NCBI RefSeq assembly: GCF_002067135.1
Contig: NZ_CP020105.1
Span: 1,178,001 to 1,242,000, forward strand
DNA: 64,000 nucleotides
Direction: 5' to 3'
Origin: Spirosoma rigui
GTDB lineage: Bacteria; Bacteroidota; Bacteroidia; Cytophagales; Spirosomataceae
Made by a program: the position numbers and the translations under genes. Of the stretch, positions 37,266-46,878 are shown piece after piece; positions within the stretch are counted from its first letter, which is position 1, and each line of letters begins with the position of its first letter. A model generated the notes under the pieces. The model saw nothing but the letters and a program-made list of their open reading frames with translations. It was not told the origin of the DNA and made no database searches.

Positions 37266-38576
37266 TCATTCTTTATAATGATTACGTAGAAAATGTGGGT
37301 TGAGATCTTGTTCAAAATAAAATTTTCTCTTTATCCAAACAAATCCATCACCCTTCGAAATTATGGCAACATCAACTGGTTTACTTACAGTTTCATCTGT
37401 AAAAGTCATTCTCTTCTTTAAATAGGTTAAATATATTAGACTTTCAGCTAATTCTGCCAAATCTTCTTTGGAAAAGAGCCGCACCGCATTGATAGTGGGA
37501 TTGGTAGAAAAGTGAGATTGGAATGCAGTCATCTGCTGCATTAAGTTTTGAACCAGTGGTTGTGTGTCGATTGAAATTATCTGGCTCGCTAACCCGGGAT
37601 CTACAGACGACACCAAGTTGGCTAATGTCTTATTATAGTTACTTAGGAGCAATCCGATTTGATCATAGAACTGACTTGCGTAAGTAGGGTGTATCCCATC
37701 AATTATGTTTGATATATCATCTCCCTGTGCAAATGCCTGAATAGCTGAGCTTTGGTCTTCATTGATGACTATATCTGACGCTATCTTCCATCTGATTTTA
37801 TCATCTAACACCTCTGCCAATTCAGAACAAGTACAATGAGGATATATTTCATCCTCTCCAAATCCAATAAATACCAACCCAGAACTATTTGATAATCTAA
37901 AATCACCGCTTTTCAAGTATGATTTAATGTATTCACTGAAAAGTTGTATTGTAACTACATCCCCTCTTACTATATCAGCTAGGCGGGAGTAATTATTAAT
38001 GGCAATTTCTACGGGTGCAATAGTATCAATTATATTTCTTATTTCGCCATCAGTCCACATATCAAAACCTCCTAAATGATTAGGTGAAGTTTTCAATGTA
38101 TTAATATTTTCCTGTAAAATTGATTTTAGATTTGGTAATATTCTTGTCGCTCTTTCATTATCCGTTATATTGGCGTAATCAGCGTTCTGATTTGAGGTTA
38201 TTTGTATAGAGATCGATAAAAAATGGTTAAATATTTTATAGTAACTAGAGTTGAGTGATCGGGTAATACCAACAATAGTAGAAAAATAATTTTTACTTTT
38301 TAAGTAATTGATGAAATCTGCTTGGTAATCGCTTACAGTCCCGAATGATTTATTGTTAAGTTGATTTCGGTACATCTTAACAACAACCTCCCAAGGGGTT
38401 GACATCAAACTTCCTGTCCCATATATAGCAACTCCGATAGGGTTGTATTTTGACAGTTGGAATATTTTATTAGCATTATTGTAAATTTTTTGGTTGAAGG
38501 GCCCCGTAATTGTTACGGCGCTATCTGCAGCGATTACAGCTGCACTTGTATTTAGAATTCCTACTACAGCAGTCAT
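37266..38576 (-). CDS. Proteasome-beta-like Ntn hydrolase
   Basis: A 436-aa protein whose start, MTAVVGILNTSAAVIAADS, matches the proteasome beta/HslV N-terminus. Removal of Met would expose Thr as nucleophile, and Asp18 would be residue 17 of the mature protein, as in beta subunits. NANKIFQL carries the expected Lys (Lys37), slightly shifted by a short insertion, and IGVAIYGTG matches the next strand. The family is usually 170-250 aa, so the extra C-terminal 200 residues (mostly helical) are unusual. It has no signal peptide. It is AT-rich. Function unknown; an autonomous peptidase or a defence-linked hydrolase are options. Confidence 0.7.
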   Translation of the reverse strand: MTAVVGILNTSAAVIAADSAVTITGPFNQKIYNNANKIFQLSKYNPIGVAIYGTGSLMSTPWEVVVKMYRNQLNNKSFGTVSDYQADFINYLKSKNYFSTIVGITRSLNSSYYKIFNHFLSISIQITSNQNADYANITDNERATRILPNLKSILQENINTLKTSPNHLGGFDMWTDGEIRNIIDTIAPVEIAINNYSRLADIVRGDVVTIQLFSEYIKSYLKSGDFRLSNSSGLVFIGFGEDEIYPHCTCSELAEVLDDKIRWKIASDIVINEDQSSAIQAFAQGDDISNIIDGIHPTYASQFYDQIGLLLSNYNKTLANLVSSVDPGLASQIISIDTQPLVQNLMQQMTAFQSHFSTNPTINAVRLFSKEDLAELAESLIYLTYLKKRMTFTDETVSKPVDVAIISKGDGFVWIKRKFYFEQDLNPHFLRNHYKE

Positions 38577-38643
38577 ATTTAATTATTCGGGTTTGGTTAA
38601 AACAAAATTTAATTATTAAAAATTTGAGATAGAAGGGTACTTT

Positions 38644-39930
38644 TCAGCAGCTACAATTATCTCGATCCACATAAGTCTTGTTTCCATTACTATTGATATA
38701 ATAGCAACCACCCTGAGGACCACGGTACAATTGCCTGCCTTTGTAAAAACCGCACTTCTGATCACCAGAGGTTATGGTTCCTGTTGTTGGAGGAGTGGTT
38801 GATGGTGAGGCTGTGGTCGTGCTGGTCGGCGGGGTTGAAGGTGGCGCAGTTGTAGTGCTAGTAGGAGGTGTAATAGTCGCTGTTGTTGGCGGAGTCGTCG
38901 TTGTAGTGGCCGGAGGGGTAACCGTTGAGGTAGTAGGTGACGAAGTAGTTACGGCGACCGGCGGGGTGGTTGTCGTTGTTACCGGAGGGGTTACTGTAGC
39001 ACTGGTTGGCGGTGTATTCGTGGCCGATGTTGGTGGCGTGGTCGTGGTAGCCAGTGAATACTTTTTCGCCTTAAGGGCTGACTGAGTCGAAGTTGGTAGC
39101 GCCGATAGTAATGTGTAGTTAGTCGCCCTCTCAACGTCACTGATGGTGACGATGTAATCTTCCCAACCTTCTCGAACCATCTGTGAGTTGAGCATGTCAA
39201 CGGCAATAACAGTCGACTGGGTATTGATGCGAGCCAGGTCATTATCTCCTTCCGGAAGAACAACGATAACCTTCCAGCAGTGGGTTGGTGGCTTTACTTT
39301 GCCACTGGCCAGTATCGTTTTATAGCCTTGAGATCCGGTCGCCCCCTCACCGTACCCGCCAGCGGTGATGTAGAGTTCATTGCCCTCTTGGACCAGCTGG
39401 CGACAGTAGGACTCAAGCTCCTGCCAGACACCCCGGTTGAGAGTTGGTGCTTGGGGAATCATATTCGTCATCAGAAAAGTAGCGGAGTTGTTAACCTTCA
39501 AGTTCGTTCGATCCCCGCTCGGGCAGAGGTGCCCTCTGTCGAAGCCATCTACAGTTGTGTAATCCGTCGGCTTCACCTGGTACCAACCAGCAGGCAGAGA
39601 ATTGTCCGGGCGGAAGTCATCTTGCCGATCGGTAGTACCCAAATCACTTTTTTGCAGGTGCCAGCTTACCCAGTTGGCTCGACCCAACGTGCGATTGTAG
39701 GAGACGACGTACTGATCTTTGATTAGAAGAAAGTTGTTAGCATCATCCGGATTCGTTGTCGAACGTGATGGGTTACCAAGCGTCAACTGTACGCTATTGC
39801 TGCCATACTCAAAGGTTGGGGCTGGCGTTGTCGGTGTTACAACCGGTTGTGATGGGGTTACGGTAGGTTGGTCCTTTTGGCAGGCCAATAAGGTAGCTGC
39901 CAAAGCAAATGCGTAAAGTATTCTCTTCAT
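38644..39930 (-). CDS. Secreted DNA/RNA non-specific endonuclease
   Basis: A 428-aa lipoprotein (lipobox LLAC, Cys17) with an NUC1-type beta-beta-alpha-metal nuclease domain (about residues 45-270). The catalytic His is in DRGH (131-134), and the metal-binding Asn is in TLNRGVWQ (Asn165). It is followed by a long Thr/Pro linker made of imperfect TTPPT repeats (about 290-385) and a C-terminal module with GRQLYRGPQGGCYYINSNG, resembling the PBCV-specific basic adaptor domain. It is probably exported to the cell surface or periplasm, where it could degrade nucleic acids for nutrition, biofilm control or defence. Confidence 0.85.
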   Translation of the reverse strand: MKRILYAFALAATLLACQKDQPTVTPSQPVVTPTTPAPTFEYGSNSVQLTLGNPSRSTTNPDDANNFLLIKDQYVVSYNRTLGRANWVSWHLQKSDLGTTDRQDDFRPDNSLPAGWYQVKPTDYTTVDGFDRGHLCPSGDRTNLKVNNSATFLMTNMIPQAPTLNRGVWQELESYCRQLVQEGNELYITAGGYGEGATGSQGYKTILASGKVKPPTHCWKVIVVLPEGDNDLARINTQSTVIAVDMLNSQMVREGWEDYIVTISDVERATNYTLLSALPTSTQSALKAKKYSLATTTTPPTSATNTPPTSATVTPPVTTTTTPPVAVTTSSPTTSTVTPPATTTTTPPTTATITPPTSTTTAPPSTPPTSTTTASPSTTPPTTGTITSGDQKCGFYKGRQLYRGPQGGCYYINSNGNKTYVDRDNCSC

Positions 39931-40145
39931 AAAGTGGTGGTATTTCTAAAGACGAGGAGCCATCATAAGGTGAGCCAATCATTAAGGCCTTTTATGGCTG
40001 CCGCAAATATGGGTTTATTCACCGAGGTAGCTTAGTCGATTTGGGACAGATTGTAATCTATCGGGGACATTTGATGGGTAGCCAACAGTTACCCCAACAA
40101 AGGGTAGCTCGAACTACAGATGGCTAATGTTTTGTTGTATGGGTT

Positions 40146-40754
40146 ATGAAGAAAACATCTACCCGATTACCAACTAGCGCTCACCGATACTTCGTCATTT
40201 ATGAACGGAATATGAGTGCTACCTCTAGCAGATTTGATTCACAAGAGGAGGCCCAGTCTTTTATTAACGCTCATACAAACGCCACGGGTTACTATATTCT
40301 GGGCCTCTATAACTCGGATGATCGGACAGTACTAGCAGTCGATGGATTGTATGATGATGGTGTTCGACGAGGGATGTTAGACGATTTTATCAGAGAGCAT
40401 TTTCCGATAGAATCTGATTTGATGAGACAGCAACGGGAGGCACGGGAAGCTGTCCGTTTAGTCATCGTATCATACTTGGTCAAGTTTGGTATCATCCTAC
40501 TTACTGTTGGCGTTGCAATGGGTATCAACCTTTGGCTGGGCAAACAAGACCCAGTGGTTTGCTCTTGCTTAGCGCTTCTGTTTTTCGGAGGAGGTACGCT
40601 GGGTTACCTGATCGACTGGAAGATCAAAACCTGGGGTGGACGGACGTTTGCGGAAAAGCTTAGTGAGAGAGCACTGATAGCTTGTTACGTAATAGGTACA
40701 GCCGTCTCCGTGTTAAGCCTTGACCTCATCGAATTCTTAAGGAACTCGTTTTGA
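40146..40754 (+). CDS. Membrane protein of unknown function
   Basis: A 202-aa protein. The N-terminal 100 residues are soluble (HRYFVIYERNMSATSSRFDSQEEAQSFI) with a small alpha-beta look. Three membrane helices follow at about 108-130, 137-156 and 175-195. I do not recognise a family. It is alone on the plus strand between the nuclease and the adhesin gene, both minus, so it has its own promoter. No link to its neighbours is evident. Confidence 0.65.
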   Translation: MKKTSTRLPTSAHRYFVIYERNMSATSSRFDSQEEAQSFINAHTNATGYYILGLYNSDDRTVLAVDGLYDDGVRRGMLDDFIREHFPIESDLMRQQREAREAVRLVIVSYLVKFGIILLTVGVAMGINLWLGKQDPVVCSCLALLFFGGGTLGYLIDWKIKTWGGRTFAEKLSERALIACYVIGTAVSVLSLDLIEFLRNSF

Positions 40755-40818
40755 TACCTGCCAGTAGTGGATACATAGGGCTAGATGTCAAGAATAGGGT
40801 TTCAACAACAGTGAAGCA

Positions 40819-40852
40819 CAAAACCCCGGCCATTTGACCAGGGCTTTCTTGT
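40819..40852. terminator. Possible terminator
   Basis: An imperfect stem formed by CCCCGG and CCAGGG-type bases with A-rich left and T-rich right flanks, between the convergent membrane-protein and adhesin genes. The pairing is weak. Confidence 0.4.
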
Positions 40853-40928
40853 GCAACGGCTATACCTTCTACGTTTTGACCACCAGTTAGCCTATGCAGT
40901 GACTGACATGAAACAGACGTTGGCTGAC

Positions 40929-43900
40929 TTAATCCGCTTTGATAAGCTTCACAGTTTGATGTAGAGTTGACGTGCTCACGCGCAGCAGCAGTAACCCACC
41001 CGTCGGATGGAGCAGTTGAAGTGTCTGGCGCTCCACTGAACCAGCCCGCTCCACCGTCTGATCACTCACGCTGCGACCCTGCTGGTCAGTCAAGCTCAAC
41101 CGCAACGATTGCCCTTCGGCACCCCGTACCTCGACCCGCACCTGCTGGCCAACCACTGGATTGCCCAGTACTGTGACCTGCAACGGGCTGCTTAATTCAG
41201 CAGCGCCCTGTCGACCACGGGCGTTACAGGCCGCTAGCCATTCGTAGCGGTAACTCGCCACCGAGGAGCCCTGCTGCGCCTGCAGCGTGATGGTAGGGTT
41301 ATCGGTATATAAGGTCAAGCTGTAAGGGCCTGGGGCCGTTGTCGGCGAGAGCTCATTGACCACCGAGAAGCTGATGGGTGAACCACTCACGCCACTATAC
41401 TGGGGCGTGAAACTTACCCGGCGCTGACCAGCGCTGATCACTTCACACTGGAGTGTGCCGACGGTCGTAATGGCGAAGTCGGCGCTCGGCGGGTTACCCG
41501 TTGTCGGTACCACCGTCAGGGTAAAGCTAAGGGTAGCGGACAGGCCCGCCGGATCAACCGCCGTCAGGTTTACCGTCGACACGCCCGTGGTGGAAGGCGT
41601 TCCCGTCAAGGTGCTGCCTGCAAACGAAAGACCCGCCGGTAAACCCGTCGCACTCAAGCTCAGCGCATCGCCGTCAGGATCGGTGAAGGTGCCCGCCGGT
41701 ATCACCAGCGTGTAGCCCTGGCCCACCGTAGCGGTCTGGCTAGCTACGCCACTGCCTACCACCGGGGCTCGATTGGCTGGGCTGGGGGTCGTTGTGGTCC
41801 CGCAGCCAGCCAGCCAGTTGTAGCGGTAGGTGGCTGGAGCAGTACTGCCCGTCTGGGTGGCCTGCAGGCTGATGACGGGGTTGTCGGTGTAGAGATTGAG
41901 GGTGTAGGGACCCGCCTGCTGAGTGGGGGCCAGCTCGTTAATCACCTGGAAGGTGATAACCTGACCCGTCACGCCCCCGTATTGGGGCAGGAATTGGACC
42001 TGCCGCTGGCCGGTCGATAGAGTCTGGCAGCTCACGGTGGTTACCGCCACGATGGTAAAGCCGGCGGGCGTGCTGATCAGGGGCGTGATTGTCAGTTGGA
42101 ACTGGGTCGTCACTTCCAAACCCGCCGGGTCCAGTGCTTTGATGGTGATCCCGTTGACACCCGTGGTAGCGGCTGTACCGCTGATGCGGCTGCCGACCAG
42201 GCTCAGGTCCGCGGGTAGCCCCGTGGCCGCGAAGGTCAGCGGTTGACCGTCGGGATCGGTGATGTAGTTGGCCAACTCGAGGCTATAGGCCTGTCCCTGG
42301 GGCAGGGTCTGGTCGGGAATGGAGCGGGCCACGGGCGGGCGATTGGGAGATGTACCGGCCGAGCAGGCCGCCAGCCAGTTATAGACGAAGCGGGCTTCGG
42401 GGCTACCACTCTGAGTAGCCACCAGCGTAATCATCGGATTATCGCTGTAGAGCCGCAGGGTATAGGGCCCCGGGGCGGTGGTGGGCGATAACTCGTTGAC
42501 AATGGAAAAGCTAATGGGCCCGGACGCGTCCCCGTACTGGGGCGTAAGGCGAACTTCATAGAGCCCTCGGCCCGCATCCAGCAGCTGGCAATTTGCCGCA
42601 CTGACGCCCGTGATGGCGAAGCCGCCCGGCCGGATCTGCAGGGCAACCGGAGCGGAGTACGGGCCCGTACAGCCGTTCAGGGTACAACTGGCCGTTAGGG
42701 TGTAGTTCCCCGGCTGCGTCAGGCTGAAGGTGGTGCTGGTGGCTTGTCCGGTACCGCCTGACAAGGCCCAGTTCAAGGCGCCCCCCGGACAGCCATTGGC
42801 CGTCACGGTAATGGGCTGGTTGGTGGTTGTGAACGCGGAGGCTTCCAGGACCGGAGCCAGTACGGCCGCGGGTTGGGTAAGGGTTGTTGTGGCTACGGCC
42901 GTGAAGCCCTTAGCCGCCGTGACCGTCACGCTGTAGGGGCCAGCCGTCAGACCGGACAAAGTCGCACTGGTGCTGCTACCCGCTGACCAGCGGTAGGTGT
43001 AGGGCCCCGCTTCGCCGGTCGCCGACACGGTCAATGACCCATTGGCCTGATCAAAGCAGCTCACGTTGGTCTGGCTGGTGAAGGTGGCGACCAGTTCATT
43101 TTGATCGGTCAGTGTGAGGGTAAAGGTTTTCTCGAAGGAGGCCGCCGGCGAGCCGCTGTCGGTGGTGCGCACCCGGATGCTGTAACTGGCTTTGGACTCA
43201 AAGTCGAACGAGCGGGCCGTTTTCAAGGTCGTCCCCTCTACGCTAAAAGCCGCGTTATCCGTATCGCCATTGCCGCTCACCAGGGCGTAGGTGAAGGTTT
43301 GGGCGGGTGTGTCGGCATCGGTGCTGGTGAGTGTCCCCACTGTTGTTCCGTTGGGCTGGTTCTCGGCAACTGTTGTCTGGCTGAGCTGGATATCAGTTGG
43401 GGTGCTGTTGGGAAATTGATATTGTCGACTAAAGGGGGTAGACGCGGTATTGCCATTCCCGGCCGCGTCCTGAGCTACGTTAGCCGGCACGTTAAGGGTC
43501 ACCACGCCACTGGTGGTCGGCGTTACGTTGACGCTGTAACTACTACCGCTGCCGCTAAAACCAGATAGCGTGCCATTACTGACCGTGAGATCACCCGCTA
43601 CAAAGCCAGTGACCGCCTCCGAAAAGGTAATCGTCACCGAAATGGGACTTACGTTGGTGGGTTCCGAAGCGGTAGAGGTAATACTCAGGCTTGGTCTGAC
43701 TGAGTCAACGGTGAAGGTATTGGTGGAACTGTTGGCACTCACCGTTTGGCCGTTGAGCTGAGCCGTTGCGTATACGGTGTGGCTGCCTTGGGCCAGCGTT
43801 GTGGGCTGGGTGCGGGCCCAGTTTCCCGCCCCGTTGGCGGTGACGGTGCCGATACTGGTGCCATCCACGTATAGGGCTACTGTACTAGTGGCTGGTGCGT

Positions 43901-44828
43901 TACCCCCATAGGTGGGCGTCGTGGTAGTGACCATACTCCCGTTGGCGGGAACGAGCACGACTGGAGCCGCGGTCGTCAGTTGGGTGGTGGTGAAGGTCTG
44001 CACGGCTCCGTAACCAGTGCCTGAACTGTTGACGGCGTAAGCTCGGGTATAATAATTCGTGTTGGGCGTTAGGCCCGAAATGGTTTGTGCAAAGGTGCCC
44101 GTCCCGGTACCATTGGCAGACTGGGTCACACTATTACCCCCAATGGTGGGGGTGTTGTTCGTGTTGCTATAAACCACCCCCCGGCTGGTAACGGCGCCCC
44201 CGCCGTCAGCGGTCACGCTGCCGCCGAGCACGGCACTGTTGGTACTTATACTACTAGCGGCGTTCGTGGTAACGGTAGGGGCTACCAACTGACCGGCGAT
44301 AGGACCAACAATCAAATCATCCAGGACCAGTTCAAGTACACCCGAAAATCGTAAAATGACATTAGATACAGGCACCCCGTTTGGCTTAGAAACCGTAACC
44401 GTGCGATTGGAATCGTATAATTCATCGGCCACCGTAGTACCCACGCTAGCGTAATCGACTGTCAAAAAGGGGTATTTATAAAATTCAGGTGCATTCGTAA
44501 CATTAGTATATTGAAGCTTTACCCCAAAGAAATTGAACGTTTTTCCATCCTTGCGAACAATCTTGTAGTAAACGTCTCCCGCCGTACTATGCGTAACAGC
44601 GGACCCATTCCATCCCCAGCTACCATTAATGGCATCTGTAATCAAGTAGTCGACACCGCCCAGGTTGACCGTAACGGTTGAGTTCCACGGCCAATCGTTA
44701 GCAAATCCATATTTATCGATGGTCGGCTGAGTGGCGAAGTTCGCGGTGTATTTAGTCTGCGCGCTGGCCCAGGTTAACGAAACCAGTATAGCTGCGAAGA
44801 TATTAAGCAGTAAAAGTCTGTGCTTCAT
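40929..44828 (-). CDS. Large multidomain T9SS adhesin
   Basis: A 1299-aa cell-surface protein. I chose the ATG at 44828 (MKHRLLLLNIFAAILVSLTWASAQ), which opens onto a signal peptide. In order: a jelly-roll-like domain (about 25-180), a fibronectin-like repeat, two Ig-like domains, a cadherin-like repeat (DIQLSQTTVAENQPNG, DADTPAQTF), a SprB-type repeat (GEAGPYTYRWS) and three near-identical 85-aa modules (FAI/TIV..., ending NWLAAC, NWLAGC, EWLAAC) alternating with putative-Ig domains. A T9SS type A sorting domain closes the protein (LTDQQGRS...TVKLIKAD). It is GC-rich relative to the surrounding element genes, suggesting it was acquired from the host lineage. It probably works in adhesion. 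Confidence 0.88.
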   Translation of the reverse strand: MKHRLLLLNIFAAILVSLTWASAQTKYTANFATQPTIDKYGFANDWPWNSTVTVNLGGVDYLITDAINGSWGWNGSAVTHSTAGDVYYKIVRKDGKTFNFFGVKLQYTNVTNAPEFYKYPFLTVDYASVGTTVADELYDSNRTVTVSKPNGVPVSNVILRFSGVLELVLDDLIVGPIAGQLVAPTVTTNAASSISTNSAVLGGSVTADGGGAVTSRGVVYSNTNNTPTIGGNSVTQSANGTGTGTFAQTISGLTPNTNYYTRAYAVNSSGTGYGAVQTFTTTQLTTAAPVVLVPANGSMVTTTTPTYGGNAPATSTVALYVDGTSIGTVTANGAGNWARTQPTTLAQGSHTVYATAQLNGQTVSANSSTNTFTVDSVRPSLSITSTASEPTNVSPISVTITFSEAVTGFVAGDLTVSNGTLSGFSGSGSSYSVNVTPTTSGVVTLNVPANVAQDAAGNGNTASTPFSRQYQFPNSTPTDIQLSQTTVAENQPNGTTVGTLTSTDADTPAQTFTYALVSGNGDTDNAAFSVEGTTLKTARSFDFESKASYSIRVRTTDSGSPAASFEKTFTLTLTDQNELVATFTSQTNVSCFDQANGSLTVSATGEAGPYTYRWSAGSSTSATLSGLTAGPYSVTVTAAKGFTAVATTTLTQPAAVLAPVLEASAFTTTNQPITVTANGCPGGALNWALSGGTGQATSTTFSLTQPGNYTLTASCTLNGCTGPYSAPVALQIRPGGFAITGVSAANCQLLDAGRGLYEVRLTPQYGDASGPISFSIVNELSPTTAPGPYTLRLYSDNPMITLVATQSGSPEARFVYNWLAACSAGTSPNRPPVARSIPDQTLPQGQAYSLELANYITDPDGQPLTFAATGLPADLSLVGSRISGTAATTGVNGITIKALDPAGLEVTTQFQLTITPLISTPAGFTIVAVTTVSCQTLSTGQRQVQFLPQYGGVTGQVITFQVINELAPTQQAGPYTLNLYTDNPVISLQATQTGSTAPATYRYNWLAGCGTTTTPSPANRAPVVGSGVASQTATVGQGYTLVIPAGTFTDPDGDALSLSATGLPAGLSFAGSTLTGTPSTTGVSTVNLTAVDPAGLSATLSFTLTVVPTTGNPPSADFAITTVGTLQCEVISAGQRRVSFTPQYSGVSGSPISFSVVNELSPTTAPGPYSLTLYTDNPTITLQAQQGSSVASYRYEWLAACNARGRQGAAELSSPLQVTVLGNPVVGQQVRVEVRGAEGQSLRLSLTDQQGRSVSDQTVERAGSVERQTLQLLHPTGGLLLLRVSTSTLHQTVKLIKAD

Positions 44829-45342
44829 AAGCAATTCTTAAGTTGAGATTGTGACAAACAAAAAGATAGTAAGGGTAAACGAAATAAAACTCGACGTTGT
44901 AACCGAAGTCTTGTTCAAATCAATATAAATATGAACAAATGTAGACTTATACTCTAGAGTGTATATAAATATTGTGCCAGTGGCGTTTTTGTGTCTGTCA
45001 ACGACTTACTTGTGTATGTGAACGATGGTTTTCAAACCTCCATATCTTCGATTCAACACGTCCAAAACCTTTATAGACTCTAGCTACTGGACATCGCTAG
45101 TAACTACGTAGTTACCGCATCATCACCTTTAGTAATAGGATAGCTGATTGACTGAATAATAGTTAATTCGCCAGCGTCTGAGTCAGTTAGTCAATATGAG
45201 TAAAGTCTCCAACTTGCACGCCCGAAAGGCTCCGAAACTAATACGCAGAGCCTTTAGGGCGTGACTCGAAGCGGGCTGCGGAGGCAGTCGTAACCGCACC
45301 GGCAATCTGTGGTTTTTAAATGCACCCCTAAAACAAGGCAGG
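44829..45342. other. Intergenic region between adhesin and toxin-like gene
   Basis: About 500 bp with no supportable gene. The AT-rich left half (44870-45010) probably carries the adhesin promoter, read leftwards. The right end holds the toxin terminator. Confidence 0.5.
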
Positions 45343-45366
45343 CTATTTAAGCGCTTTAGCCTGCCC
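45331..45366 (-). terminator. Terminator overlapping the toxin stop codon
   Basis: On the minus strand GGCAGGCTA and TAGCCTGCC form a 9-bp stem followed by TTGTTTT. The stop codon TAG lies in the stem. Confidence 0.65.
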
Positions 45367-46878
45367 TCCAACACTCGCCCAGTGCGCCGCGCGAGCCGCC
45401 TTTAATTCGTCGGTGATTGAAAAACTGCCAAGAGTTGGGTAGACGGGGGCAAATTCAGCCACCGATCGTTCTTTTGGACTTGTAACGTAGATGGCACTAA
45501 TGGCTCGCAAGGCTGATGCCGGCGTTTGCCGGTATTTAAAGCCAAACACCACACACTGGGCAAGGAAGGGTGAATAGGTGGCCAATCCTCCGTAAATGTG
45601 AATACGGCAAACTACTTCATTCGCGAATCGGATCGGACCCGAATCAGCACCTGGGTAGCCAAGCTCAGGTGATTGTGTCCCGTCATAATAGTAAAAATAG
45701 AGAGCAGCGAGATACCCACTGGGATGGGTACCGACTCTGACCGCGACTATCGGGTTAGTGGACGAAGGCGGAAAAGTAAGTGTACCGCCATGAGGAGGAG
45801 CAAGACTGCCACGTTGGTCCCCCCCTTGGGGAATTACGGGCGTTGTCGTTATACCACCAGGTCCCCCACCGGCCGGATAAGTTACCTGAACGCCCGTAAT
45901 GCCAGTACTATACGGATCAGCCCATACGGTTATCTTAGTAGGGCACTGCTCGGGCATAGGTGGAAGAACTCCTAGTCTTTCGTTATGTATGTCAGTGTTG
46001 CCGTCAAGGAGAATGCCATAGGGGTCAGAGAAAATTTCGCGGGTAAGCTCAACCTTGTGTCCAGAAGGGTATAACGTGACATCATAGTAAGCCCAGGTAC
46101 TCACAAAGTCAAGTACCGTGAACGTCATCTGGCGTTGATACCTAATAAGGGATCGATCTGGCTCAGCAAGCCTGAAGTTATTCGGTACAGTATTATCTAT
46201 ATTAACCAAACCGGTTTTATACGCGCCAGGGACGTAGGCGGTAAAGTCACTGATAGCCTTTTTCAAGTCTGCAATATCTTGCTGATGTTCGGCATCATTT
46301 CTGCCCCAGCTTTTCCCGTTGAGTACCCCATCGCGTAACACAGACAGGTATATGTTGGCAAATTGCGCAAAGAAAGGCAACAGCAGCGGCTCGTATCCTT
46401 TTGATTGAAAATGGGGCAGCGCGTTTACAAACAAATTTCGGGTGACAATCCATTGGGTGAGAATTGCCTCTGGTGTACCGTTTTTGACCTCATCCAGATA
46501 AAGAGTGATCGAGCCATTCAGGCCCTGCAGATCTTCGGATACCTGCTGGTAGACAAGATCACTGATTTTTTGGTTTATCAGGGCTTCCACCTGCGATTTG
46601 ATTTTGGCCCATACGTCGTCCTGGCCGGGCCAAAGAATACGAAGTAAAGCGCTAGCAATTTCACCAATTTCGGGTACCATGGCAAGCCCGGCGGCAATGG
46701 CTTCTTTCGCTGCATCATTCCAATCAATATCATCGCTCACACCGCCCAGTAAAGGCGGATTGGCTATAGGTAAAGGAAGGCGGTGGTCGGTTATGCAGCT
46801 TTCCAATAGCGCTGATGAAAAAAGTAAACCGCCGGCTCCCAAGGCTGAGCGTTCCAGAAATTTTCGGCGATCGGTCAT
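45343..46878 (-). CDS. Cry-type delta-endotoxin-like Tat lipoprotein
   Basis: A 511-aa protein resembling insecticidal Cry toxins. Domain I (about residues 82-290), the helical pore-forming bundle, shows the family blocks QFANIYLSVLRD (172-183), RQMTFTVLDFVS (249-260) and LTREIFSDPYG (278-288). Residues about 310-450 look like a jacalin-type beta prism, the fold of Cry domain II. There is no obvious domain III. The N-terminus is a Tat signal (RRKF at 4-7) ending in a lipobox (Cys28), unlike Bacillus toxins. An in-frame ATG at 46896 adds six residues and is possible. Pore formation is inference; export and lipidation suggest a surface protein. Confidence 0.8.
   Translation of the reverse strand: MTDRRKFLERSALGAGGLLFSSALLESCITDHRLPLPIANPPLLGGVSDDIDWNDAAKEAIAAGLAMVPEIGEIASALLRILWPGQDDVWAKIKSQVEALINQKISDLVYQQVSEDLQGLNGSITLYLDEVKNGTPEAILTQWIVTRNLFVNALPHFQSKGYEPLLLPFFAQFANIYLSVLRDGVLNGKSWGRNDAEHQQDIADLKKAISDFTAYVPGAYKTGLVNIDNTVPNNFRLAEPDRSLIRYQRQMTFTVLDFVSTWAYYDVTLYPSGHKVELTREIFSDPYGILLDGNTDIHNERLGVLPPMPEQCPTKITVWADPYSTGITGVQVTYPAGGGPGGITTTPVIPQGGDQRGSLAPPHGGTLTFPPSSTNPIVAVRVGTHPSGYLAALYFYYYDGTQSPELGYPGADSGPIRFANEVVCRIHIYGGLATYSPFLAQCVVFGFKYRQTPASALRAISAIYVTSPKERSVAEFAPVYPTLGSFSITDELKAARAAHWASVGGQAKALK

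Noticed and set aside
38774..39085. Repeated GGNGT units that could pass for a CRISPR or tandem array
   Set aside because: They are the antisense of the Thr/Pro linker codons in the nuclease gene, without constant repeat length or unique spacers.
42350..42620. Transposon repeats within the adhesin gene
   Set aside because: The repeats keep the reading frame and encode whole 85-aa modules, so they are domain duplications.
45183..45374. A 63-codon minus-strand ORF after the toxin gene
   Set aside because: It overlaps the toxin 3' end and terminator and has no signal or conserved pattern.
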